Positions 47,134 to 56,999 are shown, counted from the first letter of the stretch. The stretch: 64,000 bases of DNA from JACDCA01 sp963810305 (GCA_963810305.1 CAWEMY010000017.1:248001-312000); one strand, 5' to 3'. Numbers and translations: made by a program. Notes: generated from the letters alone by a model not told the origin.

Positions 47134-47994
47134 ATGCGTAGACTCGTGCGCCGAGGCGGGCGGTTGTTCGTCGCACTGCTGGCGGTGCTCTTCGTGTACG
47201 GCGCCTACGTCTTCCTGACGTTGCCGGACGTCCGTCAGCTGCGCACGAGCAATCCCAAGACCACCGCGTTCATGGAATTGCGGGCGCGCGAGGCGCGGAA
47301 GCGCGGCGATCAACCTCGCCGCGTGCAGCAATGGGTGCCGTACTCGCGGCTGTCGCCGAGCCTCGTGCGAGCGGTGCTCCTGACGGAAGACGCAAAGTTC
47401 TGGAAGCACGATGGACTCGATTACGAGCAGATCAAGGAGTCGGTCGAAGTCAACATCGAACGCGGTGAATTCGCGCGCGGGGCCAGCACCATCACCCAGC
47501 AGCTCGCAAAGAATCTGTACCTGTCGCCATCCAAGAATCCGGTGCGCAAGTTGCGCGAGCTTCTGATCGCCCGCCGCCTGGAAGCGGAGCTGACCAAGCA
47601 GCGAATTCTCGAGCTCTACCTGAACGTCATCGAGTGGGGGGACGGAGTCTACGGCGCGGAAGCCGCGGCCCGGACCTATTTCGGAAGATCTGCCGCTACG
47701 CTGGCGCCGTCCGAGGCCGCCGTGCTTGCGGCGTCGATCGCGAATCCGCGTGTCATGAATCCGGCGCAGGTGACGGCACGTCTGCGGCGGCGGCAATCGA
47801 TGGTAATGCGCCGCATGGGGGCGATCGAGCCGCCGCCGGTCATTGTCACGACCCCCCCGCCTGAGCTGGGGCCGCCAGCCGTGCCCCTCGAACCGGTGCC
47901 CTCCCTCCCTCCGGTCGAGGGTTTACCTCCGACATTGCCCGGTCAGCCCGTTCCACCCCCGAAGAAGCCGGGGGGTGGCGGCCAGATCGGCTAA
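47134..47994 (+). CDS. mtgA: Monofunctional peptidoglycan transglycosylase
   Basis: 286 residues. One membrane anchor (LFVALLAVLFVYGAYVFL), then a GT51 domain with EDAKFWKHDGLDYEQI, GASTITQQLAKNLYLSPSKN, RKLRELLIARRLE and ELYLNVIEWGDGVYG. It polymerises lipid II into glycan strands outside the membrane. A Pro-rich tail of about 60 residues follows the domain, longer than in the well-known MtgA proteins. No transpeptidase domain is present. Confidence 0.94.
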   Translation: MRRLVRRGGRLFVALLAVLFVYGAYVFLTLPDVRQLRTSNPKTTAFMELRAREARKRGDQPRRVQQWVPYSRLSPSLVRAVLLTEDAKFWKHDGLDYEQIKESVEVNIERGEFARGASTITQQLAKNLYLSPSKNPVRKLRELLIARRLEAELTKQRILELYLNVIEWGDGVYGAEAAARTYFGRSAATLAPSEAAVLAASIANPRVMNPAQVTARLRRRQSMVMRRMGAIEPPPVIVTTPPPELGPPAVPLEPVPSLPPVEGLPPTLPGQPVPPPKKPGGGGQIG

Positions 47995-48032
47995 AAACCT
48001 TGCAAATCTGCGGTCTTTCCTTGTTGCTCACC

Positions 48033-48062
48033 TTGACAGAAAGGCGCGCAACTCTTTATAGT
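48033..48062 (+). promoter_or_regulatory. Candidate sigma-70 promoter of the metallopeptidase-like gene
   Basis: TTGACA at 48033-48038, an 18-base spacer, TATAGT at 48057-48062. A start near 48069 gives an 82-base leader to the ATG at 48151 or 43 bases to the TTG at 48112. Confidence 0.55.
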
Positions 48063-48111
48063 CGGCGCAACGTTTCAGCATTAATAGCTCCCAACTGAAG
48101 CGACAAGGACG

Positions 48112-48963
48112 TTGCCGGCCGACCTCCTGTGTACGGCAGCGTGTGTTCGCATGATCAACTACACTGAGCGCATTGCGCTTCTGATGCAGGACGTAGTCGC
48201 GCGTACCCCGCGACTCGGCTTCATCGATCTCAGCGAGGTGCTCGTCTTCGGGCGGTTCGGCCGTTCGGATGCCGAGGGAGCTTTTGCCACCTGCCACTGC
48301 CTGACGCTCCCCGAGACGGAGCCCGGTTATTTCTTCTGGAAAGACCGTGATACCGGGGAGCTCACACGACGCTCGCCGTGGTTCGTCACCAAATCACCGC
48401 TCGTCAGGGTGGGTACCAGACAGATCAAGTACCTCATCTCGTTCGTATTGCCACGGTTCTGCGACCAGGCACTGCCGCGCTCGCGCAAGGCGGATCTCTA
48501 TCCGGGCGCCGAGCCCTGGCTGGCCAAACTCGATACCGTGATCCACGAGCTCTATCACATCGATCCCGCCGAGTCGGGCATTCGCGCGGTGCAGCGCGCT
48601 GACGGTAGCCGTTCGCCGCGGAGTCATGGTCCACGTTTCTATGAAGACGTCGCCGAGATGGTGCATTCATATCTCGCGACGAATCCGGATCCACGGCTGT
48701 ACGACTTCCTGCAACACGATTTCAGCCAGCTGACGGCACGCTACAACGGCGTCGTCGCGACGACGTTCAGGAACTTTCCTTCGTTCCCGCAGCGTTATAT
48801 GGAGATCGTGGATTTTCCGGCGATGGATCCAAGCGTCCGCGTCGAGCCGCTGAAGCCGGCGACCCAGCCGGTGATCTATACCGAAGACGACCTGCACATC
48901 CGCGAGTTCACCGATTCGAGCTCACGTCGCCTGACCCGCAAGGGCCAGCACTGCGCAGCCTGA
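48112..48963 (+). CDS. Putative zinc metallopeptidase (HExxH)
   Basis: 283 residues from the TTG at 48112, or 270 from the ATG at 48151 (MINYTERIALLMQDVV); an AAGGAC sits before the TTG. HELYHID at about residues 145-151 is an HExxH zinc site, with HGPRFYEDVAEMVHSYL downstream as a plausible third-ligand region. Family resemblance is to uncharacterised putative metallopeptidases; substrate unknown. No signal peptide is obvious, so it is probably cytoplasmic. Confidence 0.75.
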   Translation: MPADLLCTAACVRMINYTERIALLMQDVVARTPRLGFIDLSEVLVFGRFGRSDAEGAFATCHCLTLPETEPGYFFWKDRDTGELTRRSPWFVTKSPLVRVGTRQIKYLISFVLPRFCDQALPRSRKADLYPGAEPWLAKLDTVIHELYHIDPAESGIRAVQRADGSRSPRSHGPRFYEDVAEMVHSYLATNPDPRLYDFLQHDFSQLTARYNGVVATTFRNFPSFPQRYMEIVDFPAMDPSVRVEPLKPATQPVIYTEDDLHIREFTDSSSRRLTRKGQHCAA

Positions 48964-48989
48964 AGAAACGATGAAGGATGAACGATGAC

Positions 48990-49013
48990 AGGCCGGCTGA
49001 AGCCGGCCTCTAC
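48990..49013. repeat. GGCCGGCT palindromic repeat, third copy
   Basis: AGGCCGGCT-GA-AGCCGGCCT followed by CTACC, the same unit as at 10225-10280. It lies between convergent genes and is flanked by GATGAAC/GTTCATC-type short repeats. Confidence 0.85.
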
Positions 49014-49035
49014 CGCAGGGTTCATAGTTCATCGT

Positions 49036-49584
49036 TCAGAGCTTTACCCGTCTCGCGCCGATGTAGCGCGACGACCAGTACGCCGCGCCCAGCCTGTCCA
49101 CCCTGACAACGCCGTTCGATGCGGGCGCGTGTACGAATGAATCACCGCCGACGAGGATGCCGACGTGTGAGGCCCCGGGGGCGGTCGTGCTGAAGAATAC
49201 GAGATCCCCGGGCGCGAGCTCGGTGCCGGTGACGTCCCCTCCGGCGCGGTACTGTTCCGAAACCGTTCGCGGCACCGCGACCCCATGCTGCGCGAAGACA
49301 TAACGGACCAGCCCGCTGCAGTCGAATCCGTTCGGGTCCGCCCCTCCGTTGCGGTAAGGCTTGCCGCGGAGTGACAGGGCCGTCCCGCTGATTTCGTAAC
49401 CACTCGTACGGATCGGTAACGTCCCGGTGGGGCTCACGCCACCGTTCGGCCGCGATGCCTCAGGCGTTTCCGCGGGGCCTCGTCCCGGCACGGGAAATGG
49501 ACGCGGAGTGGCGCCAGTGGACGCGCATCCGCAGCACGCTACGACCACCACCATTAGGAGGGCACGCATGGGCTTCGGCCGCAT
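49036..49584 (-). CDS. NlpC/P60 (C40) cell-wall hydrolase, lipoprotein
   Basis: 182 residues. The N terminus MRALLMVVVVACCGC fits a lipoprotein signal with a VVAC lipobox (Cys17). The C40 catalytic Cys is in NGFDCSGLVRYVF, the His in ASHVGILVG, with a later polar residue expected near SFVHAPAS. Such enzymes cut gamma-D-glutamyl-diaminopimelate bonds in peptidoglycan. Two in-frame ATGs (49584, 49569) are possible starts. It is divergent from the HNH gene. Confidence 0.9.
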   Translation of the reverse strand: MRPKPMRALLMVVVVACCGCASTGATPRPFPVPGRGPAETPEASRPNGGVSPTGTLPIRTSGYEISGTALSLRGKPYRNGGADPNGFDCSGLVRYVFAQHGVAVPRTVSEQYRAGGDVTGTELAPGDLVFFSTTAPGASHVGILVGGDSFVHAPASNGVVRVDRLGAAYWSSRYIGARRVKL

Positions 49585-49610
49585 TATCGGCTAGAATGAC
49601 TCAGGCATTT

Positions 49611-50144
49611 ATGGAGCAGACACTGCTTCTCAACGCCACGTACGAGCCGCTGAAGGTCGTTCACTGGCAAAAGGCCATGACGCTCTGGTGCCAGGGGAAG
49701 GTCGAGGTGATCTCCTCGTACGACCGCGAAGTCAGGTCCCCCTCTTTCAGCTTCAAGATGCCGTCGGTGATCCGGCTGCTTCGCTATATCAAGATCAAAC
49801 GGAAGATCGACTACGTGCCGTTTTCGCGCGCCAACATCTACGCGCGCGACGATCACGCGTGCCAGTACTGCGGCAAGGTCTTTCCCACGCTCGATTTGAC
49901 CTTCGATCATGTTGTGCCGGTCGCCCAGGGCGGCCGGAAGGACTGGGAGAACATCGTCACCTGCTGCGTCTCCTGCAACCGCAGGAAGGGCGGGCGGACA
50001 CCGGCTGAAGCCGGCATGCACCTGATACGAGCGCCGAAACGTCCTGAACGGGCGCCCGCCATCCGGATCACGGTGGGTCTCAGGAATGCCCCGGAAGGCT
50101 GGCGGGACTACTTCTACTGGAACATGGAGCTGGACGAGAGCTGA
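49611..50144 (+). CDS. HNH endonuclease family protein
   Basis: 177 residues from the ATG at 49611 (an ATG at 49596 is also possible). The N terminus MEQTLLLNATYEPLKVVHW is the conserved opening of a widespread bacterial HNH family. The nuclease core is CQYCGK, LTFDHVVPVAQGG and NIVTCCVSCNRRKGGRTP, with four zinc-type cysteines. The cellular role is not established; it is single-copy and chromosomal in most genomes, and not part of a restriction system here. Confidence 0.9.
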   Translation: MEQTLLLNATYEPLKVVHWQKAMTLWCQGKVEVISSYDREVRSPSFSFKMPSVIRLLRYIKIKRKIDYVPFSRANIYARDDHACQYCGKVFPTLDLTFDHVVPVAQGGRKDWENIVTCCVSCNRRKGGRTPAEAGMHLIRAPKRPERAPAIRITVGLRNAPEGWRDYFYWNMELDES

Positions 50145-50212
50145 ACCAGCTCCCACGCCCTCCGCAGTTCGCTGGTTTCCCCCTTGAATCCTGAGTCTGT
50201 GAACGTCGAACC

Positions 50213-51289
50213 GTGAACGATCCCCGTCCGTCCCGAATTACGGGAGTGCGTCCGTTGTGGGCCGTCGAAGGGGCACGGCTGACCGTTCTCGGCGACGGTT
50301 TCAGCCTCGAGCCGCTCCCGGACATCAGGGTCGGTGGCGCGTCTGCCCGCCTGGCGTCGGCGTCACCGCACGCGCTCAATGTGACTGTGCCGCCGGGCCT
50401 TGACGGCGGACGAACCTCGATCCGCATCGACACAGCGCCCGGCGAAACCGCATACGTCGAGGTTGGCGCCCCGCTCGCCACCGGGCTTCACCAGGTCGAC
50501 AATCCGGCCTTCGACCAGGACGGCAGCCTGTACGTGACGTTCAGCGGCTCTCGTGGCCAGGACTCGCCGGTATCGGTTTTCAAAGTCCGCCGCGACGGTT
50601 CTCGGGAGCCTTTCATCAGCGGCATTCCCAATCCGACATCGCTCGCCTTCGACGCCGAGGGGCGTCTCCATATCTCGAGCCGTTTCGACGGCACGGTGTA
50701 TCGAATAGACGATGCAGGGACGCCTGTGGTCGTGGCCTCGGAGCTTGGCGTCGCCTGCGGCATCGCCTTCGACCGCGAGGGGACGCTCTTTGTTGGCGAT
50801 CGCTCTGGATCGATTCTGAAGATGATCGGTGGCAGGGCGAGGACGCTCGCGACGCTTCCGCCGAGTATCGCAGCCTTTCATCTGGCCTTCGCGCCCGACG
50901 GCGACCTGTTCGTCACCGGTCCGACGCTCGGCACGCACGACTGCGTCTACCGGATCACGCCCGATGGACAGGTGGGGATCTTCTACGACGGTTTCGGACG
51001 CCCACAGGGGCTCGCGTTCGACGCGCTGGGACGCCTCTACGTCGTCGATGCGCTCGCCGGTCGTGGCGGTGTCTACCGCTTTGAGAGCGTGGGCCAGGCC
51101 ATTGAGGGCCGACCCGACGGGCCAGACGCCCAGAACCAACCCGAGCTGCTCGTCGCTGCCGGCGGGCTCGTCGGTCTTGCGTTCAATACGGACGGCACGC
51201 TCGCGATCGCATCGTCTGACACCGTCTACCTGCTGGACGCCGGCGTTCGCGGCCTGTTACCCTTCGCGCCAATCGTCAGGAGTCAGTAG
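50213..51289 (+). CDS. IPT/TIG plus NHL-type beta-propeller protein
   Basis: 358 residues, GTG start. Residues 1-85 form an IPT/TIG-like Ig fold (VEGARLTVLGDGFS). The rest is a beta-propeller of NHL/SMP-30 type with repeats such as PTSLAFDAEGRLHISSRFDG and GIAFDREGTLFVGDRSGS and PQGLAFDALGRLYVVDALAG. No signal peptide is evident. Propellers of this kind may be lactonases or scaffolds; catalytic residues cannot be assigned. Confidence 0.82.
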   Translation: MNDPRPSRITGVRPLWAVEGARLTVLGDGFSLEPLPDIRVGGASARLASASPHALNVTVPPGLDGGRTSIRIDTAPGETAYVEVGAPLATGLHQVDNPAFDQDGSLYVTFSGSRGQDSPVSVFKVRRDGSREPFISGIPNPTSLAFDAEGRLHISSRFDGTVYRIDDAGTPVVVASELGVACGIAFDREGTLFVGDRSGSILKMIGGRARTLATLPPSIAAFHLAFAPDGDLFVTGPTLGTHDCVYRITPDGQVGIFYDGFGRPQGLAFDALGRLYVVDALAGRGGVYRFESVGQAIEGRPDGPDAQNQPELLVAAGGLVGLAFNTDGTLAIASSDTVYLLDAGVRGLLPFAPIVRSQ

Positions 51290-51362
51290 TCAGTAATCAG
51301 TAGTCAGTAATCAGTAGTCAGTGATTGATCATTGATTACTGATCACTGATCATTGATCACTC
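51285..51362. repeat. AGTCAGTAATC low-complexity repeat
   Basis: AGTCAGTAATC-type units and ATTGATCACTG variants in tandem between the NHL gene and the permease. A shorter related stretch lies at 26606-26645, before atpE. Confidence 0.8.
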
Positions 51363-51366
51363 TTCC

Positions 51367-52845
51367 ATGAACCAGCTGTTCCAGCGGAAGCCAATTTCTG
51401 AGCTGCTGGCCGAGAGCGGCCACTCGCTGAAGCGCGTCCTTGGCGCCGGCGATCTCGTGATGCTGGCCATTGGTGCCGTCATCGGCGCCGGTATTTTCTC
51501 GTCCATCGGTACGGCCGCGGCCGGGGAAGTGCTGGCGTCAGGAGAGGTCGTTCGGTACGGCGCGGGACCGGCGCTGGTCCTCTCCTTCGTTCTCCTCGGT
51601 GTCGTCTGCGGCCTTGCGGCGCTGTGCTATGCGGAACTGGCGTCGATGATTCCGCAGGCGGGGAGCGCTTACGCCTACTCGTATGCGACGCTTGGTGAGC
51701 TGATCGCGTGGATCATCGGGTGGGATCTGATTCTCGAGTACGCCGTTGGCAACATCGCGGTCGCGATCGCGTGGAGCGGCTACTTCAATTCGCTCATCTC
51801 GGCCTTCGGGGTTTCGCTGCCCGACTGGCTCACCCACGGTTATCGGACAGCCCTTCTGAGCGCGGACCCGGCCGTCCACGGCCTGTTGCAGACCGCACCG
51901 AGGATCGCCGGGATTCCCGTGCTCCTCAACATACCGGCAGCCGCGATCGTCCTTCTGATCACCTGGCTGTTGTATATCGGGGTGAGGGAGAGCGCCCGCG
52001 CCAACAACATCATGGTCGTGGTGAAGCTGCTCGTCCTCGGGCTCTTCGTGGGCCTCGGCGCGATGCACATCGACATGGCGAACTACACGCCGTTTGCGCC
52101 CAACGGATGGAAGGGAATCCATCAGGGGGCTGCGATCGTGTTCTTCGCCTACATCGGCTTCGATGCGATATCCACCGCGGCTGAAGAGACAAAGAATCCA
52201 CAGCGGAACATGCCTCTCGGGATACTCACCGGCCTTGGCATCTGCACGCTGATCTATGTCATCGTCGGTCTCGTCGCGACCGGGCTGGTGCCGTATCAGC
52301 AGCTGAAAGCCGCCGATCCGCTCGCTCGCGCGCTGGAGGTGGCCGGCCTCCCGATCGCGAGCTGGTTCGTCGCGTTCGGTGCTGTGGTGTCGCTGTCTGC
52401 CGTCCTGCTCGTGTTCCAGTACGGCCAGCCACGAATCTTCCTGGCGATGGCGCGCGACGGCCTGCTGCCATCATGGGCCGCGAAGGTCCATCCCAAATAC
52501 CGCACTCCGCATGTCACCACAGTCGTTACCGGACTCGTCGTGGCGGCCGGCAGCCTGGTGATGGACGAAAACGAAATCTACGACCTGACGAACATCGGAA
52601 CGCTTTTCGCCTTCGCGATCGTGTGCATCGGCGTGCTGGTTCTGAGACATACCGAACCGCAGCGCCCACGTCCGTTCCGCGTCCCGTTCGTCTGGGGGGT
52701 GTCGCTCGCCGGCGCGGCCGCCTGCGTCTACACCATGAAAGGCCTCCCGACCCATGCGTGGGAGCGCTTCGGGATCTGGCTCGCCGTCGGGTTGTTGCTC
52801 TACTTCGTCTACGGGTTCCGCAACAGCCGGTTGAGACAGCGCTAA
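51367..52845 (+). CDS. APC-family amino-acid permease
   Basis: 492 residues, about 12 hydrophobic helices. KRVLGAGDLVMLAIGAVIGA near the start holds the GAVIGAGIF substrate-site motif of cationic amino-acid transporters. The middle contains FFAYIGFDAISTAAEETKNP, typical of the CAT/YfnA branch. It imports or exchanges amino acids across the inner membrane. Confidence 0.93.
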   Translation: MNQLFQRKPISELLAESGHSLKRVLGAGDLVMLAIGAVIGAGIFSSIGTAAAGEVLASGEVVRYGAGPALVLSFVLLGVVCGLAALCYAELASMIPQAGSAYAYSYATLGELIAWIIGWDLILEYAVGNIAVAIAWSGYFNSLISAFGVSLPDWLTHGYRTALLSADPAVHGLLQTAPRIAGIPVLLNIPAAAIVLLITWLLYIGVRESARANNIMVVVKLLVLGLFVGLGAMHIDMANYTPFAPNGWKGIHQGAAIVFFAYIGFDAISTAAEETKNPQRNMPLGILTGLGICTLIYVIVGLVATGLVPYQQLKAADPLARALEVAGLPIASWFVAFGAVVSLSAVLLVFQYGQPRIFLAMARDGLLPSWAAKVHPKYRTPHVTTVVTGLVVAAGSLVMDENEIYDLTNIGTLFAFAIVCIGVLVLRHTEPQRPRPFRVPFVWGVSLAGAAACVYTMKGLPTHAWERFGIWLAVGLLLYFVYGFRNSRLRQR

Positions 52846-52853
52846 CCTCATCA

Positions 52854-52881
52854 TTTACGGCCGCTTTTCGCGTGCTAAAAT
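52854..52881 (+). promoter_or_regulatory. Candidate promoter of uvrA
   Basis: TTTACG at 52854-52859, a 16-base spacer and TAAAAT at 52876-52881, giving a start near 52888. No LexA-type CTG-N10-CAG or GTTC box is seen nearby. Confidence 0.4.
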
Positions 52882-52921
52882 TGCCTGTTTCGGCAACCTT
52901 CAGGAAAGCACGCAGAGGGGC

Positions 52922-55771
52922 ATGGCACACGACTGGATCGCGGTGCGTGGCGCACGGGTCCATAACCTCAAGAACATCGACGTCGACATCCCGCGGGATC
53001 AGCTCGTCGTTCTGACGGGCCTCTCGGGGTCGGGCAAGTCGTCGCTCGCCTTCGACACGATCTACGCCGAGGGCCAGCGGCGCTATGTCGAATCGCTGTC
53101 GTCGTACGCCCGCCAGTTCCTCGAACAGATGGAAAAGCCGGACGTCGATCTCATCGACGGCCTGTCGCCCGCGATCGCCATCGAGCAGAAGACCACCGGC
53201 TCCAATCCGCGCTCCACCGTCGGCACCGTCACCGAGATCTACGACTATCTGCGGCTGCTGTTTGCCAACATCGGCGTCCCACATTGTCATCTCTGCGGAC
53301 GCGAAATCGCGTCGCAATCGCTCGACCGGATCATCGACATGGTGATGCTGTCGCCCAACGAGGAGCGGGTCAACGTGCTCGCCCCGATCGTCCGCGGCCG
53401 CAAAGGGGAGTTCAAGAAGGAGCTGGCGTCGCTTCGCGCCCGCGGATTCACCAAGGTAAGGGTCGACGGCCACCTCAAGTCGCTCGACGACGACCTCAAG
53501 CTGGATCGCCGGCGCAACCACAGCATCGACGTCGTCATCGATCGCCTGATCCTCAAGCCGGGCATCGAGCGGCGGCTCACGGAGTCAGTTGAAATCGCGC
53601 TGAACCTCGCCGACGACATCGTGGTCATCAACACGCTCGACGGCGGCGACCGCCTGTTCTCGCGAAAGCTGGCCTGCACTTATTGCGGCGTCAGCATGCC
53701 CGAGATGACTCCGCGCGCGTTTTCCTTCAACTCTCCGCACGGGGCCTGCCCCGACTGCCAGGGGCTTGGCGCTGTCTACGACTTCGATCCGGCCCGCGTG
53801 GTGCCCGATGAAACGCTGTCGCTGTCGCAGGGGGCGATCGCCGCGTGGGCGAAAGGCGACAAGAAGCTCGTTCGCGAGGCACTCCTCGGCCTCAGCAAGG
53901 CATTCGCGATCGATCTGACGATGCCGTTCCGGCGGCTTCCACGAAAGATCCGCGAGCTGGTGTTCTTCGGCGCGGGCGGTGCGAAACGGGCCGAGGACGG
54001 CGGCCGCCGCAAGTCGTCGAACGCTGAAAAGGATCCGTTTGGTGCCGGTTTCGAAGGGCTGATTCCGAACCTGCGGCGCCGTTATGAGGAAGGGACGTGG
54101 CTCGAGCAGGAGAACCTCGAGCCGTACCGGTCGCTGCGCCCGTGCCCGACATGCGCCGGCGAGCGGCTCAAGGCCCAGAGCCTCGCGGTGCGGGTCAAGG
54201 GACGGACGATTTCAGAGTTCGTCACACTGCCGATCAGTGAAGCGGTCCGCGTGTTCGACACCATCGACCTCTCCGATCGCGAGTCGCTCATCGCCAGCCG
54301 GATCCTGAAGGAAATTCGCGACCGTCTTCATTTTCTCAACGACGTTGGTGTCGGCTATTTGAGTCTCGGACGCAGTGCGGCCACGCTTTCCGGCGGAGAA
54401 GGGCAGCGCATTCGGCTGGCCACCCAGATCGGGTCCAATCTGACCGGCGTGCTCTACGTCCTCGACGAGCCTTCCATCGGGCTGCACCAGCGAGACAATC
54501 GGGCGCTGCTCTCGACGCTGGCGCGGTTGCGCGATCTCGGCAACACCGTCCTGGTCGTCGAGCATGACGAGGAGACAATCCGTCAGGCAGACTACGTCGT
54601 CGATCTCGGCCCGGGTGCGGGGGAGCACGGCGGCAAGCTGATCTTCCAGGGATCTCCCGCCGGACTGCTGCAGGACGCCAACGGTTCACTCACGGGGGCG
54701 TACCTCCGTGGAGATCTTTCGATCCAGACGCCCCGAACGCGTCGCCGGACCACGCGCGGCGAAATCGTCATCCGCGGGGCGCGTGAGAACAATCTGAAAG
54801 ACATCAACGTGAGCATTCCGCTCGGCGTGCTGACGACAGTGACCGGCGTCAGTGGGTCGGGCAAGTCGACCCTCGTCAACGAAATCCTGTACCGAGCGCT
54901 GGCACGGACGCTCTATCGCGCCGCCGACGAACCTGGCGCGCACACCGCGATCGAGGGGATCGAGTTACTCGACAAAGTCATCCAGATCGACCAGTCGCCG
55001 ATCGGCCGGACGCCGCGATCGAATCCCGCGACTTATACCGGCCTCTTCACGTTCATCAGGGACCTGTTCGCGATGCTGCCCGAGTCGAAGGCGCGCGGCT
55101 TCCGGCCCGGACGCTTTTCGTTCAACGTCAAAGGGGGGCGTTGCGAGGCGTGCCAGGGTGACGGCGTCATCGCGATCGAGATGCACTTTCTCCCGAACGT
55201 CTACGTCACGTGCGAGCAGTGCAAGGGACGCAGATACAACCGTGAAACCCTGGAGATCAAATACCGCGGCAAGTCGATCGCCGACGTGCTCGATCTCACC
55301 GTCGACCAGGCGCTGCCGCTCCTCGAGAACTTTCCGCCAATCGCGAACAAACTGCGCACGCTGCAGGACGTCGGGCTCGGCTACATCGAGCTCGGGCAGT
55401 CGGCCACGACACTGAGCGGCGGCGAAGCGCAGCGCGTGAAGCTCTCGAAAGAGCTGTCTCGCCGGGGCACCGGGCGGACGCTCTACATCCTCGATGAACC
55501 GACGACGGGGTTGCACTTCGCGGACACGCACAAACTGCTCGACGTCCTGAACAAGCTCGTCGATCAGGGCAACACCGTCGTGATCATCGAGCACAACCTG
55601 GATGTCATCAAATCGGCGGACTACGTGATCGACCTTGGCCCGGAGGGGGGCGGGGCCGGCGGGAAGGTTGTCGCGAAGGGGACTCCTGAAGAAGTGGCGA
55701 GGAGCCGAGAATCCTTCACAGGCCGGTTTCTGGCGGAGATCCTGCGACCGCCAGCGGCGGCGGCTTCCTGA
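52922..55771 (+). CDS. uvrA: Excinuclease ABC subunit A
   Basis: 949 residues, normal length. The two ABC ATPase modules have Walker A GLSGSGKSS (about residue 33) and GVSGSGKSTLVNE, with signature motifs LSGGEGQRIRLA and LSGGEAQRVKLSKEL. Zinc-finger cysteines are in CHLCGR, CTYCG, CPDCQG, CPTCAG and the C-terminal CEACQG/CEQCKG pair. UvrA scans DNA for damage with UvrB in nucleotide excision repair. It ends with a Pro/Ala tail. Confidence 0.98.
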   Translation: MAHDWIAVRGARVHNLKNIDVDIPRDQLVVLTGLSGSGKSSLAFDTIYAEGQRRYVESLSSYARQFLEQMEKPDVDLIDGLSPAIAIEQKTTGSNPRSTVGTVTEIYDYLRLLFANIGVPHCHLCGREIASQSLDRIIDMVMLSPNEERVNVLAPIVRGRKGEFKKELASLRARGFTKVRVDGHLKSLDDDLKLDRRRNHSIDVVIDRLILKPGIERRLTESVEIALNLADDIVVINTLDGGDRLFSRKLACTYCGVSMPEMTPRAFSFNSPHGACPDCQGLGAVYDFDPARVVPDETLSLSQGAIAAWAKGDKKLVREALLGLSKAFAIDLTMPFRRLPRKIRELVFFGAGGAKRAEDGGRRKSSNAEKDPFGAGFEGLIPNLRRRYEEGTWLEQENLEPYRSLRPCPTCAGERLKAQSLAVRVKGRTISEFVTLPISEAVRVFDTIDLSDRESLIASRILKEIRDRLHFLNDVGVGYLSLGRSAATLSGGEGQRIRLATQIGSNLTGVLYVLDEPSIGLHQRDNRALLSTLARLRDLGNTVLVVEHDEETIRQADYVVDLGPGAGEHGGKLIFQGSPAGLLQDANGSLTGAYLRGDLSIQTPRTRRRTTRGEIVIRGARENNLKDINVSIPLGVLTTVTGVSGSGKSTLVNEILYRALARTLYRAADEPGAHTAIEGIELLDKVIQIDQSPIGRTPRSNPATYTGLFTFIRDLFAMLPESKARGFRPGRFSFNVKGGRCEACQGDGVIAIEMHFLPNVYVTCEQCKGRRYNRETLEIKYRGKSIADVLDLTVDQALPLLENFPPIANKLRTLQDVGLGYIELGQSATTLSGGEAQRVKLSKELSRRGTGRTLYILDEPTTGLHFADTHKLLDVLNKLVDQGNTVVIIEHNLDVIKSADYVIDLGPEGGGAGGKVVAKGTPEEVARSRESFTGRFLAEILRPPAAAAS

Positions 55772-56004
55772 GGGCGCATGCATAAAGTCGCACCAGCTCC
55801 TCGCTGTGGCCCAACGGCCACAATCGCCGGACGCGCTCGTGTGGCTGCGCAGCCACAACTGACGGCTTCACAGCGCATCCATGACCTTGGTCTCGCTATC
55901 CAAGTCGAATATTTTCAACAGTTTAGAGATGGCAATCGCCGATGTCTGCCCATGGCAGGACGTTTGCTGAGCTCGCAGGCGGTTCCCCTTCGGCTAGAGA
56001 GGCC

Positions 56005-56922
56005 ATGAACGCTCAGCGCACACTGCGACGACCCGTCTCCTGCACCGGCATCGGCCTGCATTCAGGCAACAAAGTCACGCTTTCCCTCAAGCCGGCGCCG
56101 GCCGACTATGGGATCCGTTTTCAGCGGAGCGATCTTGGCGGGCTGGAGATACCGGCCACCGTCACGCACCTTGGGGGCATCCAGTATCAGACGGGGTTGA
56201 CGCGCGAAGCGGTATCAGTCGAGACCGTGGAGCATCTGCTGGCCGCGCTTACCGCACTCGGCATCGACAATGCCATCGTCGAACTGAATCATCCCGAAGT
56301 ACCGATCATGGATGGCAGCGCAGCGCCCTTCGTGCACTTGATCCTCAACGAGGCGGGGGTCAAGCGGCTGCAGGCGCCACGGCGGTACCTCAAAGTCATC
56401 CGTCCGATCTCGCTGGCTCAGGGTGACAAACGCATCGCGCTCTATCCGTCGGACCACCTGAAGGTCACTTACAGCATCAGCTTCGACCACCCGCTCCTCC
56501 GGCATCAGTCGCGGACGATGAGGATTGACGAGGAGAGCTTCGTCGAGGAGATTGCTCCGGCGCGCACGTTCGGGTTCCTGAAGGAAGTCGAGATGCTGCG
56601 GCAGCGCGGTCTCGCGCTTGGCGGGTCGCTCGACAACGCGATTGTTCTCGGCGAGACCGGCGTGCTGAATCACGCGCTGCGGTTCGAGGACGAGTTCGTC
56701 CGACACAAGATCCTGGACGTCATCGGCGACCTCACGCTCGTGGGGCATCCGGTGATCGGCCACCTCGTCGCCCATCGCGGCGGTCATGCGCTGCACACGG
56801 CGTTTGCCGCAAAGATCCTGGAAGAGCGCGATGCCTGGCGGCTGGTCGAAGCGCCGGCCGACGTGGATGCGGTGAAGGTGCCGGTAGGATCTGCGCTCGC
56901 CGCTCCGCGGCTCGCGAACTAA
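56005..56922 (+). CDS. lpxC: UDP-3-O-acyl-N-acetylglucosamine deacetylase
   Basis: 305 residues from the ATG at 56005, which follows AGAGAGG; the frame is open 63 bases further up. The committed, zinc-dependent step of lipid A synthesis. Zinc and active-site motifs: VETVEHLLAALTALGIDN, MDGSAAPFVHLI, and the C-terminal HKILDVIGDLTLVGHPVIGH and RGGHALHTAF. It shows that the organism makes lipid A. Confidence 0.97.
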   Translation: MNAQRTLRRPVSCTGIGLHSGNKVTLSLKPAPADYGIRFQRSDLGGLEIPATVTHLGGIQYQTGLTREAVSVETVEHLLAALTALGIDNAIVELNHPEVPIMDGSAAPFVHLILNEAGVKRLQAPRRYLKVIRPISLAQGDKRIALYPSDHLKVTYSISFDHPLLRHQSRTMRIDEESFVEEIAPARTFGFLKEVEMLRQRGLALGGSLDNAIVLGETGVLNHALRFEDEFVRHKILDVIGDLTLVGHPVIGHLVAHRGGHALHTAFAAKILEERDAWRLVEAPADVDAVKVPVGSALAAPRLAN

Positions 56923-56944
56923 CGCACGGTGATTTCCGACGGTG

Positions 56945-56972
56945 GTAGGGGCGGTTCGCGAACCGCCCCTAC
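56945..56972. terminator. Perfect 28-base palindrome between convergent genes
   Basis: Arms GTAGGGGCGGTTCG and CGAACCGCCCCTAC, with the centre at 56958/56959. It sits between the ends of lpxC and the radical SAM gene and could terminate both. The sequence also looks like a dispersed repeat common in GC-rich genomes. Confidence 0.55.
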
Positions 56973-56999
56973 GCGGTTGTGAAGGTGGACGCGACCCGT